A stretch of DNA of 64,000 nucleotides, from contig NZ_CP059973.1 of NCBI RefSeq assembly GCF_009193295.2, positions 248,001-312,000 of the forward strand. Direction: 5' to 3'. Position 1 is the first letter of the stretch. Each line of letters begins with the position of its first letter. Source of the stretch: Bacteroides luhongzhouii. Its GTDB lineage: Bacteria; Bacteroidota; Bacteroidia; Bacteroidales; Bacteroidaceae. Under the pieces are notes generated by a model. That model searched no databases, had not been told where the DNA came from, and saw nothing but the letters and a program-made list of their open reading frames with translations. Shown piece after piece: positions 44,512 to 53,917 of the stretch. The position numbers and the translations under genes were made by a program.

Positions 44512-47385
44512 TTATGTCAAATGTTGCAGAAACTCAGCCAAGTTATCTCCTTCGCCCAATCCTAGTTTTTTTCGTAGACGATAACGACTGATTTCTACCC
44601 CACGCAATGTTATATTCAATAACGGAGCTATTTCCTTTGACATAAGATTCATTCGTAAATAAGCACACAGCATCTTATCCTTGTAACTCAAATCAGGATA
44701 ACGTTCATCAAGCAGATGGAAGAAATTATGATGCACCGAATCAAATGTATTCTGAAAAGTCTGCCAGTGTTCCTCATTATCAAGGTCCTTATCGATACGT
44801 TCTATCAGTATTAATGTTTTCCGACGAATATTAACTAGGTTCTCATCATTGACAGAACGGGAAATACCCACTGCAACCTTTCGTATATCCTGCAAAATCT
44901 CATTCTTATGTACAATGTTTAATGTCGTTTTAATTAACTCTTCCGACTTATGCCGCAACTCTGATTGCAGATTTTCTTCTTCTAAAGAAACAATCTTGCG
45001 GTCTTTCAACTCACTTTCTTTCCTGAATTCTTGTTTTTGTGAAATCAATTCCAATTCTTTCTGACGAATCAGATTCTTCCTGCTTTGTACTATACGATAA
45101 TAAATATAATACAAAAATAGAATAACCAACACCCCATAAATACAGTATGCCCACCACATACGATACCAAGGCGGTAATATTTCAAAAGAAAAGGATGTTT
45201 CAATAGGCTCCTGTGCCTTATCAGTTATTATCTTCACATTAAAAACATAACTTCCTTCAGGCAGGTCAGTATACTCCTTCGTATTATTTTCACTATATTC
45301 GCTCCATTCGTTATCATTGACCCTCCCCCCTGACAAACGGCAGGAATACAAAGCTGCAGATGACTTGTCATAATCTGTCACACTATATTCGATCCTTATC
45401 GAATTTTTCGAGTATGGAAGTAGTAACGGCTCCTGATCATACGTATAACTACGCCCGTATACCAAAGAATCTTTTTTCCCTATACAATATACTCTCCTGA
45501 TTTGTAGCCCCAACCGTTGTTCTGAAATCTTTTCGTTATACTTTAACAAAGAAAAACCATCTTCCGTACCTATAATGGCACGTTCTTTATCATAAAAATA
45601 AATATCTTCAAAATCTTCTATCAATGCCCCGCAAAAATAAGCCTCATTATTCAGTTTATAAAATCCCTTATGTCCGTCACTTCGAAGCATTTTTAGCTTT
45701 CCATTCACAACATACCAAATATCTCCTTTCTCACTTTCTTTCAAATAAGTATAGGCAGTATGCCCGTCCAGCGACTGTTCCAATAATGTATCCAGCACCA
45801 ACTGATCATTTATCTGATCGTAATAATATAGTCCTTCGTGAGCCGCTACCACAATTTTCCGGTTGATACGTGTTATAAATGAATTATTATTGTTTGACAA
45901 AGACTCATTATTATAATTTTTAAGACTCATAATGCTGTCTAATCCTTCCGTAAGAGTGATTCTAAAAATACCTTTGCCTTTGTTCGCCACCCAAAGTGTA
46001 TTAGCCTCTTCTACAAAAAAAGTTTTGCATGAATGGGAAAATCCTTTAATCTTATGCTTCACCTCCCATCTTCCGGTTGCTGATTTTCCCAACAAGAACA
46101 TTCCACTATAAGTTCCGGCTATCAACAAATGCTCATTATAGGGAAACATTGCTACCGACCACACTCCTTTGAGCGAACTGGGAGAATAATGTTTCAAACC
46201 ATCTATAATAAAAATTCCATTATCAGCACAACAGAACAATTGATTATTATATGTCTTAATAGACCATACCTGCCCGTCTGTTCCCGGCATAAATTGCATA
46301 TCCACCGGTGTATTGATCTGCCCCAAAGAAGTGCGATATAATCCCTGATTCGTCCCCAAATAGAGTTGACCGTTATAACAACAAGAAGCGTATCCTGAAC
46401 CAATAACCGCCTTTCCGCCATAAAGTGAAAAAATCGGAGATTCCAAATGTACGCAATCAATGCCATTATCCAACCCCAGCCAAAGATTATTACTACGATC
46501 AAAATACAATCCCAAAACTGTCTTATTCTGTAATCCATTATCTATAGAAATCCGCTCTAACTGACCGGTTTTCGAGTCCAACAGTAAAACTCCTCCTTGT
46601 ACAGAACCTAAAGCAAGCAGTCCGTCTTTAGCCTCTGCACAGAACAGCAGATTAGAATGAATAAACGAATCGGCAGCAGAAGAATAAGGTAGTATTGAAT
46701 TCCCATCATATACAAATAAGCCATTTTTGCTTGTCACTATCAATACTTTATTCTCCCATGGAAGCAATGCAACGATTTTGGCTGAACGATTCAAAGCCAC
46801 AGTATGTCCGATATTAGATAAAGGTACGATTTCCATTCCTTTCAAGACAGCCAGCCCTTCCTCCAATGCTACATAAAACTTTCCATGGATCACTGCAGAA
46901 CACCAAATTTCCGAAGAAGCATTCAATACTCTGATCCGCCCCTTGTCAAAACAATAGATATTCCATTCCGATTGGAAATAAATCCGATTGTCTACAATAT
47001 GTATATTCCAGATAATGCCAATATTAGTATTCCCGCCGATACTATCCGAAAGACAAGTGTACTCTAGTCCACCAAGCCGATTGGGGGTAAAATAACCGAA
47101 TTGTCCCATTCCACCGATATAAATTCTCCCGTCCGCTCCGACCTTTACGGCTCTGGTCTTAGCGTTATGTATAGAATAAGTATTCCAATTTCTGCCATCA
47201 AACTCAAGCAAACCTTTATTATTTGCGAAATACATCCAGCCATTCTCCTGTTGTGAAATCATCCAATTTTGATTACCGGAATTATATGTATTTCGATAAT
47301 AGTTCGTCACCGAACGTTGCCATGTTGCAGAAATATCCCCATAAAAAGAGATAAATAACAAGATTAGATATATGCGTAACTTCAT
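44512..47385 (-). CDS. Membrane-bound regulator: propeller, Y_Y_Y domain and LuxR-type HTH (PUL2)
   Basis: 957 residues. A signal/anchor (about 1-21) is followed by two seven-bladed propellers built from two-component-regulator repeats (QENGWMYFANNKGLLEFDGR, DNGLQNKTVLGLYFDRSNNL). A Y_Y_Y domain (about 690-755) leads to one membrane helix (WAYCIYGVLVILFLYYIYY, about 762-780) and a cytoplasmic coiled coil. The C-terminus holds a LuxR-like helix-turn-helix: YKDKMLCAYLRMNLMSKEIA, then LLNITLRGVEISRYRLRKKL. Unlike hybrid two-component systems it has no kinase or receiver domain, so it should act as a one-piece sensor like SusR-type proteins. It is divergent from the GH30 operon and is its probable activator. 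Its -7 box is TATCTTTG (minus strand) at 47401-47408. Confidence 0.88.
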   Translation of the reverse strand: MKLRIYLILLFISFYGDISATWQRSVTNYYRNTYNSGNQNWMISQQENGWMYFANNKGLLEFDGRNWNTYSIHNAKTRAVKVGADGRIYIGGMGQFGYFTPNRLGGLEYTCLSDSIGGNTNIGIIWNIHIVDNRIYFQSEWNIYCFDKGRIRVLNASSEIWCSAVIHGKFYVALEEGLAVLKGMEIVPLSNIGHTVALNRSAKIVALLPWENKVLIVTSKNGLFVYDGNSILPYSSAADSFIHSNLLFCAEAKDGLLALGSVQGGVLLLDSKTGQLERISIDNGLQNKTVLGLYFDRSNNLWLGLDNGIDCVHLESPIFSLYGGKAVIGSGYASCCYNGQLYLGTNQGLYRTSLGQINTPVDMQFMPGTDGQVWSIKTYNNQLFCCADNGIFIIDGLKHYSPSSLKGVWSVAMFPYNEHLLIAGTYSGMFLLGKSATGRWEVKHKIKGFSHSCKTFFVEEANTLWVANKGKGIFRITLTEGLDSIMSLKNYNNESLSNNNNSFITRINRKIVVAAHEGLYYYDQINDQLVLDTLLEQSLDGHTAYTYLKESEKGDIWYVVNGKLKMLRSDGHKGFYKLNNEAYFCGALIEDFEDIYFYDKERAIIGTEDGFSLLKYNEKISEQRLGLQIRRVYCIGKKDSLVYGRSYTYDQEPLLLPYSKNSIRIEYSVTDYDKSSAALYSCRLSGGRVNDNEWSEYSENNTKEYTDLPEGSYVFNVKIITDKAQEPIETSFSFEILPPWYRMWWAYCIYGVLVILFLYYIYYRIVQSRKNLIRQKELELISQKQEFRKESELKDRKIVSLEEENLQSELRHKSEELIKTTLNIVHKNEILQDIRKVAVGISRSVNDENLVNIRRKTLILIERIDKDLDNEEHWQTFQNTFDSVHHNFFHLLDERYPDLSYKDKMLCAYLRMNLMSKEIAPLLNITLRGVEISRYRLRKKLGLGEGDNLAEFLQHLT

Positions 47386-47504
47386 AGAATGATTTTTTCA
47401 CAAAGATAAATGTTTCACCAAATATCCAATAGAAACCTTAATAAATATTTCTTTGTTTCTTCACAAATTATCGGAAAACCTATAAAGTTTTGACACATAA
47501 CAGT

Positions 47505-47645
47505 ACTACATCTTCTTCATTAAAAAAGAACATTAATGGAGAGTATATACTACAGCATAAAGTGCTAATTATAAACATATTAAAAAAACACAAGAGAAAG
47601 TAAAGATGTAGTTTCCAATACTTTCTGTAGTAATTGTGATGTAGT
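47505..47645. promoter_or_regulatory. Cluster of TGTAGT/ACTACA boxes between regulator and PUL2
   Basis: ACTACA at 47505-47510 and 47549-47554, and the inverted form TGTAGT at 47607-47612, 47626-47631 and 47640-47645: five copies in 141 bases. The last two form a direct repeat 14 bases start to start and end 6 bases before the -33 box, the place of an activator site. A 27-base stretch (47619-47645) is matched at 21 positions by 63504-63530. The binding protein is inferred to be the LuxR-type regulator. Confidence 0.55.
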
Positions 47646-47651
47646 CTTTTT

Positions 47652-47683
47652 TTTGGCATATACATTCACAAACGATACTTTTG
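47652..47683 (+). promoter_or_regulatory. Promoter of the PUL2 operon
   Basis: TTTG at 47652-47655, a 20-base spacer and TACTTTTG at 47676-47683 match the Bacteroides consensus TTTG/TAnnTTTG at every fixed base. The start codon of GH30 is 29 bases further on. Confidence 0.8.
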
Positions 47684-47712
47684 CCCCATCAAAATCTTAA
47701 AAAACTAAAGTT

Positions 47713-49215
47713 ATGAAAAGCAAAAAAATCCTATTTCTTTTCCTTTTGTTAGGAATACAATTATCGCTCTATGCATCTTGTAGTCCCAACGAAAAATCCG
47801 GTCCGACAGACAATCAAGAAAAAAAGAACAAGGAGAATACTGATGTGACAGTATATATTACTACTGCAAACCGTGCATTCGATCTGGTTAAAAAGACTAC
47901 CACATTAAAAAGCGGTTCCAGCATGTCACCGACAACTATTACTTTACAACCTGAAATCAAATATCAAAACATGGATGGTTTCGGAGCGGCAGTAACAGGC
48001 TCTACCTGCTTCAATTTGTCACTAATGCCTCCCCAGAAACGTTCTCAATTCTTAAAAGAGACCTTTTCTCCCACCGATGGCTTTGGCTTAAGTTACATCC
48101 GCATCTCTATCGGCTGTTCCGATTTCTCACTAAGCGAATATACTTGCTGTGATACCAAAGGTATCGAGAACTTCAACCTGACCATGGAAGAAAACAAATA
48201 TATTATACCTATATTAAAAGAGATTCTGGCAATAAACCCGACACTTAAGATCATTGGCTCCCCCTGGACCTGTCCTAAATGGATGAAAGTGAATAATCTA
48301 ACAGAAAAAAAACCTTATGATTCATGGACTTCCGGTCAGTTAAACCCTGCTTATTATCAAGACTATGCCATTTATTTTGCCAAATGGCTGCAGGCATTCA
48401 AAGATAATGGAATCAATATTTATGCCATAACACCCCAAAACGAGCCTTTAAACAGAAAAAACTCGGCCTCCCTCTACATGGGATGGAAAGAAGCCAGCAA
48501 TTTTATAAAAACAGCTTTAGGACCGACATTACATTCCAAAGGCTTCTCTGACGTCAAAATCTACGCATTCGATCATAATTATAACTATGATAATATGGCT
48601 GACCAAAAAGGTTATCCGATAAACATCTACAAAGACGAGGAGACTTCCAAGTACTTGGCTGGAGCTGCTTACCATGATTATGGCGGTACACGAGAAGAAC
48701 TGAACATTGTACATGCGCAAGCACCGGATAAAGATTTGCTCTTCACCGAAACATCCATCGGTACGTGGAATAATGGACAAGATCTTACTAAATCCCTCAT
48801 TCGAGATATGAATAATGTAGCTTTAGGCACAGTTAATAACTGGTGCAAAGGGGTAATCGTATGGAATCTGATGCTCGACAGTGACCGTGCTCCCAACCGT
48901 CCAGGCGGTTGCCGGACTTGTTATGGAGCGGTAGACATCAGCAACAGCGATTACACGACAATTACCCGCAATTCTCATTACTATATTATCGCACATATGT
49001 CATCGGTTGTCAAGCCTGGTGCCGTCCGCATCGGAAACAGTGGCCAACCAGGAGAGAATCTGACCTATGCAACCTTCCAAAATACTGATGGCAGCTACGC
49101 AGTAGTTATTTCAAATAATGGAAGTACCGATCAAGACATTCGTATCAACGCTGAAGGAAATAACATCAGCTATAAAATACCAGCAAAGTCTATCACTTCC
49201 TTCCAGTGGAAATAA
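47713..49215 (+). CDS. GH30 endo-glycanase lipoprotein, beta-1,6-glucanase type (PUL2)
   Basis: 500 residues with a lipoprotein signal (YASCSPNEK, Cys about 23), so probably on the cell surface. GH30 motifs are complete: FGAAVTGSTCFNLS, ISIGCSDFSLSEYTC, the acid/base Glu in ITPQNEPL (about 241) and the nucleophile Glu in LLFTETSIGTWNNG (about 344), and a C-terminal beta-sandwich (YAVVISNNGSTDQDIRINAE). The ETSIGTW form recalls subfamily 3, known for endo-beta-1,6-glucanases in Bacteroides; a beta-1,6-galactanase is the main alternative. It opens the plus-strand operon, 40 bases before the surface glycan-binding gene. Confidence 0.9.
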   Translation: MKSKKILFLFLLLGIQLSLYASCSPNEKSGPTDNQEKKNKENTDVTVYITTANRAFDLVKKTTTLKSGSSMSPTTITLQPEIKYQNMDGFGAAVTGSTCFNLSLMPPQKRSQFLKETFSPTDGFGLSYIRISIGCSDFSLSEYTCCDTKGIENFNLTMEENKYIIPILKEILAINPTLKIIGSPWTCPKWMKVNNLTEKKPYDSWTSGQLNPAYYQDYAIYFAKWLQAFKDNGINIYAITPQNEPLNRKNSASLYMGWKEASNFIKTALGPTLHSKGFSDVKIYAFDHNYNYDNMADQKGYPINIYKDEETSKYLAGAAYHDYGGTREELNIVHAQAPDKDLLFTETSIGTWNNGQDLTKSLIRDMNNVALGTVNNWCKGVIVWNLMLDSDRAPNRPGGCRTCYGAVDISNSDYTTITRNSHYYIIAHMSSVVKPGAVRIGNSGQPGENLTYATFQNTDGSYAVVISNNGSTDQDIRINAEGNNISYKIPAKSITSFQWK

Positions 49216-49254
49216 TAAATTCATTAATATATTCACTAATTTAATTCTAATAAT

Positions 49255-50658
49255 ATGAGAAAATTAATCTTGCTATGCAGCATGATGTCGGCAGGACTTT
49301 TCAGCATTACATCATGTGACGATGCGAACGACGAGTTCGATGACAAGGGTAGTTGCTCTATCCTTTCATTCACGGGACAAGAAAGCGCATACATGGGCGA
49401 TAGTATCGCTTTCAGCTTTCAGGTAGCCAGCCAGGGTGTTCCTCTTAATCAAGCTAAAGTACAGCTTTTATTTGATGAGAATATTGTATCGGAACGTTTC
49501 CTGAGTGTGGGAGAAAATAATACTTATTCCGCAAAGCTCTTTGTTCCTTTTTTGGCAAACGTGCCGGACGGTACTGCAAAAGTAGTGGTTTATGCCCAAA
49601 ACGAGCGTTTTGCAAAAGACCGCAAAGAAAGAGAAATTCAGATTCAAAGACCACATTTTGAAAAGTTGTATCTGAAATCATCCAAAGGTGTGACCTATGA
49701 AATGACAGAAAATCCGAATGTAGCATTCGAATATGTAGCAAGCAGTCCTGATATGCCCTCTGATTTGGAAGGCTATATCGAGATTCCTGCCTACAAGACA
49801 AATGGAAATAAAATCACATTCGGTGCTGAAGATGGTATTGTGACACAAGGTTCTACTCAAAATATTGAATATATGATAGATCAGACTACTCCACGTGCCT
49901 GCTTCAACACAAAAACATTTGAAGCTAGTCCGGCTATAAAATTTGCATTAAACGGACAAGAATTTATCAAAAAGAACGATAACGAATTCTATGTCGAGAG
50001 AGAGATAAATCAAAACGAACGGATTGTCATCAGTGGAATGAAAAAAGAATGGGCGCAATATTGGATAGACCCTTCCTGGTTTAATTTCAAAAAAAACACC
50101 GAAAAGAAAGAACTTGTATTTAGAGCAATCACCGGAAAATATAAATTTACTGTGGATAAAAAGCTTAAATTCATCAAAGTAGAAGCGATGAATGGTGATG
50201 CAATGGCTTCTTTACTGGAAAACGGAACCGGTACAATCTGGACCAGCGGTAATAATGCTATTGGAAAACCGAATCTAACGAGCAATAATATCAACTGGTC
50301 TCCTGCCAAAATGTTCTGTCTATCTCCAATAGAAACAAACAAATATGAGTTCATATTTGAAGGTGGAAAACAATTAGGAACAGGCTCTTTGAATTTTAAA
50401 TTCTTTTACGACAACACACAATCGGACGGAAGCGCAGATGCTCCTTTAGCATTCAACCAACATAATAAATTAAACCTCATAGGAAATGCGGGAACATATC
50501 TTACTGTCAGTGGCACTGATGGTAATATCAAACACGCATCTACAAAGTTCGCAGCGGGACAATTTTATCGTCTGACGATAACCGTAGCAAACGAGAGCCG
50601 TAAAGGAGAACTTGATATTGAAGAAATTAATGAGACGCTTCCCAAAGAAGTTGACTAA
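49255..50658 (+). CDS. Surface glycan-binding lipoprotein (SGBP-like, PUL2)
   Basis: 467 residues with a lipobox (FSITSCDDAND, Cys about 20) and acidic residues after it, the export signal for surface lipoproteins. N-terminal beta-sandwich (MGDSIAFSFQVASQGVPLNQ), middle beta domains, and a C-terminal SusE-like region (GTIWTSGNNAIGKPNLTSNN; MFCLSPIETNKYEFIFEGGK; FYRLTITVANESRKGELDIE). I think it belongs to the DUF5121/DUF5125 type of binding protein found beside GH30 in Bacteroides beta-1,6-glucan loci, but I cannot confirm that here. Located 14 bases before SusC. Confidence 0.75.
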   Translation: MRKLILLCSMMSAGLFSITSCDDANDEFDDKGSCSILSFTGQESAYMGDSIAFSFQVASQGVPLNQAKVQLLFDENIVSERFLSVGENNTYSAKLFVPFLANVPDGTAKVVVYAQNERFAKDRKEREIQIQRPHFEKLYLKSSKGVTYEMTENPNVAFEYVASSPDMPSDLEGYIEIPAYKTNGNKITFGAEDGIVTQGSTQNIEYMIDQTTPRACFNTKTFEASPAIKFALNGQEFIKKNDNEFYVEREINQNERIVISGMKKEWAQYWIDPSWFNFKKNTEKKELVFRAITGKYKFTVDKKLKFIKVEAMNGDAMASLLENGTGTIWTSGNNAIGKPNLTSNNINWSPAKMFCLSPIETNKYEFIFEGGKQLGTGSLNFKFFYDNTQSDGSADAPLAFNQHNKLNLIGNAGTYLTVSGTDGNIKHASTKFAAGQFYRLTITVANESRKGELDIEEINETLPKEVD

Positions 50659-50671
50659 TAAATAATATACA

Positions 50672-53600
50672 ATGAAAAAGATTAAATATTGTGCAGCCTT
50701 GTTTGCTCTATCTATAACAATGCAACCGGGCATAGTTTTAGCAGACCCTTCCGGTATAGCCAATAAAGTAGCCGATGCACAGGTTATAACACAAAAGAAT
50801 TTACAAAAAACAATCACGGGTGTAGTTATGGACACTAATGGAGAATCTATCATCGGAGCCACTGTACTTGTAAAAGGAACTTCACGTGGTACAGCCACCG
50901 ACATTGACGGTCGTTTTACCATCAATGCTGCCGAAGGTGATGAACTGGAATTCCGCTATGTCGGTTACATAACTGTCGTCGAGAAAGTAAAAAAAGACAC
51001 ACGTACAATCAATATACGTATGGAAGCAGATGCAGTCAACCTGGAAGACGTTGTTATAGTCGGTTACGGACAACAGAAAAAGGAAAGTGTTGTAGCTTCC
51101 ATGTCAACTATCGGCCCGGCAGAGCTTCATGTTTCAAGCCGAAGCCTGAATAACAACATTGCCGGTAAAATTTCAGGTGTTATTGCCGTACAACGTTCCG
51201 GTGAACCGGGATGGGATGACGCACAGTTCTGGATTCGTGGTGTAAGTTCCTATGCAGGTGGTACAGATCCACTCGTATTGGTAGACGGTGTACCTCGTTC
51301 CATGAGTGATATTGACGTAGACGAAATTGAATCTTTCACCGTATTGAAAGATGCGTCCGCCACAGCAGTATATGGCGCTGAAGGTGCCAATGGTGTTATT
51401 TTGGTTACTTCCAAACGTGGTAAACAACAAAAAACCCGTGTCAATGTCAGTGCACAGTATGGTATTTCTACTCCGATGCGTGTTCCATCTTTGCTTAATT
51501 CCTATGATTACCTAAGTCTTTACAACGAAGCACAATGGAATGACGCGGGTAACCCACAAGTTGGATTTCAACCTACTACTAGTGATGAAGAACTGGAATT
51601 ATACCGTAACGGCAGCGACCCCGATCTATATCCTAATACAGATTGGATGAGCATGCTCCGTAAACATACACAAAACCAACGCTATACCATCAACTTCCGT
51701 GGTGGTGGCGAGCGTGTACGTTTCTTCGTTTCCGGTGCCTACTATACAGAGGACGGTATTTATAAAAAGAACAAAGTTGTGGAGGGAGTAGACACCAATG
51801 TCAGCTTCAAACGTTACAATCTCCGTTCTAATGTAGATTTTGATTTGACGAAAACAACCAAAATGGCTGTCGATATGAGCGGGCAGTACATCAACCGTGT
51901 AGCACCGAGCAAAACATCTGACGAGATTTTCAGCACGATGACTTTATTCCCGACTCACTTGATTCCAATGATTTTCTCGGATGGAACACCGGCAGAACAT
52001 TATCAGGCAGATAATGGCGGATATCGTCGTAATCCGTTCAACTATCTTTATTATAGTGGTTACAGCAAATCATGGAAAGCGACCATACAATCTAAGATCA
52101 GTCTGGAACAACAACTTGAATTTATCACTAAGGGATTATCGGTAAAAGGTGTATTAAGCTTTGACGCTGAATCTGAACAGTATGTAAACCGTACTATGAC
52201 TCCAACCACTTACTACGTTAATAAAAGTAATGGCGGCGGACGGGATTCGGAAGGAAACCTCATTTATACATTGAAAGAAAGCGGAAGTGCCTTGAGCAAT
52301 CCCAGTAACGGTTCTACCGGTGGTAGTAAGAAAATATATATCGAAGCTTCTTTGAACTATAAAAACACATTTGCTCAAAAGCACGATGTAACCGGTATGC
52401 TTCTATATAATCAGAAAGAGACACAAAAACAAAATCAATCCGGATTAAACTTGCTGCCTTATCGTAAACAGAGCGTTGTAGGACGTTTCACTTATGGATT
52501 TGACAACCGATATATGCTCGAAGGAAGTTTTGGTATGACAGGTAGTGAAAACTTTGCGAAAGGAGAACGTTGGGGTATCTTCCCGGCTATTGGTGGTGCC
52601 TGGTTCCTTAGCCATGAAAAGTTCATGCAACCATTGGAAAAGGTGGTAAATAAGTTGAAACTGAGAGCTTCTTACGGACGTACCGGTAATGACGATTTAG
52701 GTAGTGGTGTCACACGCTTCCCATATCGTCCTACAGTAAATGCCAATGCCAGCGGATACAATCTTGGTATTAATGCACTAACCAATGTTACAGGCACTCA
52801 CTGGATAGCAGGTGCCAGCGAACAAAGACCGGCCGCTCCGCTTTTGCATTGGGAAATTGAAGATAAAATCAATGCCGGATTCGACTTAGGGCTTTTCGAA
52901 GGACGTATCGATATGTCTGTTGACTATTTCTCCAACCGTCGTCACGACATTTTGGAAACTCGTAATTCAATACCATCAATGACAGGGCTACGCCAAGGGC
53001 CACTTCAAAACTTCAGTATCGTAACAAACAAAGGTATTGACGGTAATATCACTTACAAAGAACATTTCGGCAAGTTGAATATGACCTTCCGCGGCAATTT
53101 CACCTACACGAAAAATAAGATTATCGAATGTGATGAAATCAAACATGTTTTTCCCTATCAGGATCTGACTGGAAATACTATTGGAACACCGTTCATTTAT
53201 ATAGCTGACGGTCTTTACACTCCGGATGATTTCAACATCACCCGTGATCCGGTCACTGGTGCCGAAAGTTATGAACTGAAATCACATTTACCTAATCCGG
53301 GAGCAAAGGTATCTCCGGGTGACATTAAATACCGTGACTTAAACAACGATAATGTAATTGATGGAAATGACCAAACTTACCTATCTGGAATGAACTCTCA
53401 AAACCCTAAGTGCGTCTACGGTTTCGCAGTAGACTTCGAATACAAAGGTTTCTTTGGTGGCATCTTCTTCCAAGGTAGTGCCGGTACATCAGTCAATCTA
53501 ATGGCTAAAGCAAGTAACTTCATGCCTTTCAATGGCGGTAAAGATGCTTCATCGGCACGTACTGAAGCTATGGATCGTTGGACTGCATCCAACCCATATA

Positions 53601-53902
53601 ATCAAAATGTACTTTATCCCCGTATGCATACTACTGCATTCGACTATAATCTTAAACCTAGTACATGGTGGTATAGAGATGCAAGTTTCCTTCGTCTGAA
53701 AAATATAGAGTTCGGTTATCAGTTCAATAAGAAACAGTTGAGAAAGTTACAAATGCAAAACTTACGTCTTTATGTACAGGCAACCAACCTCGCAACATGG
53801 GATAAAGTTAAATACTGGGATCCGGAATTGAGCAAAGCCAATTCTGGAGCTAAATATCCATTATCCAGCACTTGGACAATCGGACTGGAAGTTACATTTT
53901 AA
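50672..53902 (+). CDS. SusC/RagA TonB-dependent transporter (PUL2)
   Basis: 1076-residue outer-membrane importer. The signal peptide is followed by a short linker and a carboxypeptidase-D-like domain (TITGVVMDTNGESIIGATVL, about 49-125), the TonB-box region (LEDVVIVGYGQQKKESVVAS), the plug (DASATAVYGAEGANGVILVT) and the barrel ending in WTIGLEVTF. No STN domain is present, unlike the SusC of PUL1, which agrees with control by the LuxR-type sensor and not by a sigma/anti-sigma pair. The SusD gene follows after 15 bases. Confidence 0.96.
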   Translation: MKKIKYCAALFALSITMQPGIVLADPSGIANKVADAQVITQKNLQKTITGVVMDTNGESIIGATVLVKGTSRGTATDIDGRFTINAAEGDELEFRYVGYITVVEKVKKDTRTINIRMEADAVNLEDVVIVGYGQQKKESVVASMSTIGPAELHVSSRSLNNNIAGKISGVIAVQRSGEPGWDDAQFWIRGVSSYAGGTDPLVLVDGVPRSMSDIDVDEIESFTVLKDASATAVYGAEGANGVILVTSKRGKQQKTRVNVSAQYGISTPMRVPSLLNSYDYLSLYNEAQWNDAGNPQVGFQPTTSDEELELYRNGSDPDLYPNTDWMSMLRKHTQNQRYTINFRGGGERVRFFVSGAYYTEDGIYKKNKVVEGVDTNVSFKRYNLRSNVDFDLTKTTKMAVDMSGQYINRVAPSKTSDEIFSTMTLFPTHLIPMIFSDGTPAEHYQADNGGYRRNPFNYLYYSGYSKSWKATIQSKISLEQQLEFITKGLSVKGVLSFDAESEQYVNRTMTPTTYYVNKSNGGGRDSEGNLIYTLKESGSALSNPSNGSTGGSKKIYIEASLNYKNTFAQKHDVTGMLLYNQKETQKQNQSGLNLLPYRKQSVVGRFTYGFDNRYMLEGSFGMTGSENFAKGERWGIFPAIGGAWFLSHEKFMQPLEKVVNKLKLRASYGRTGNDDLGSGVTRFPYRPTVNANASGYNLGINALTNVTGTHWIAGASEQRPAAPLLHWEIEDKINAGFDLGLFEGRIDMSVDYFSNRRHDILETRNSIPSMTGLRQGPLQNFSIVTNKGIDGNITYKEHFGKLNMTFRGNFTYTKNKIIECDEIKHVFPYQDLTGNTIGTPFIYIADGLYTPDDFNITRDPVTGAESYELKSHLPNPGAKVSPGDIKYRDLNNDNVIDGNDQTYLSGMNSQNPKCVYGFAVDFEYKGFFGGIFFQGSAGTSVNLMAKASNFMPFNGGKDASSARTEAMDRWTASNPYNQNVLYPRMHTTAFDYNLKPSTWWYRDASFLRLKNIEFGYQFNKKQLRKLQMQNLRLYVQATNLATWDKVKYWDPELSKANSGAKYPLSSTWTIGLEVTF

Positions 53903-53917
53903 AAAAAGGAAAGAATC

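Noticed and set aside
47480..47665. 61-codon minus-strand frame between the PUL2 regulator and GH30
   Set aside because: It covers the divergent promoter and operator boxes and has no protein features beyond low complexity.
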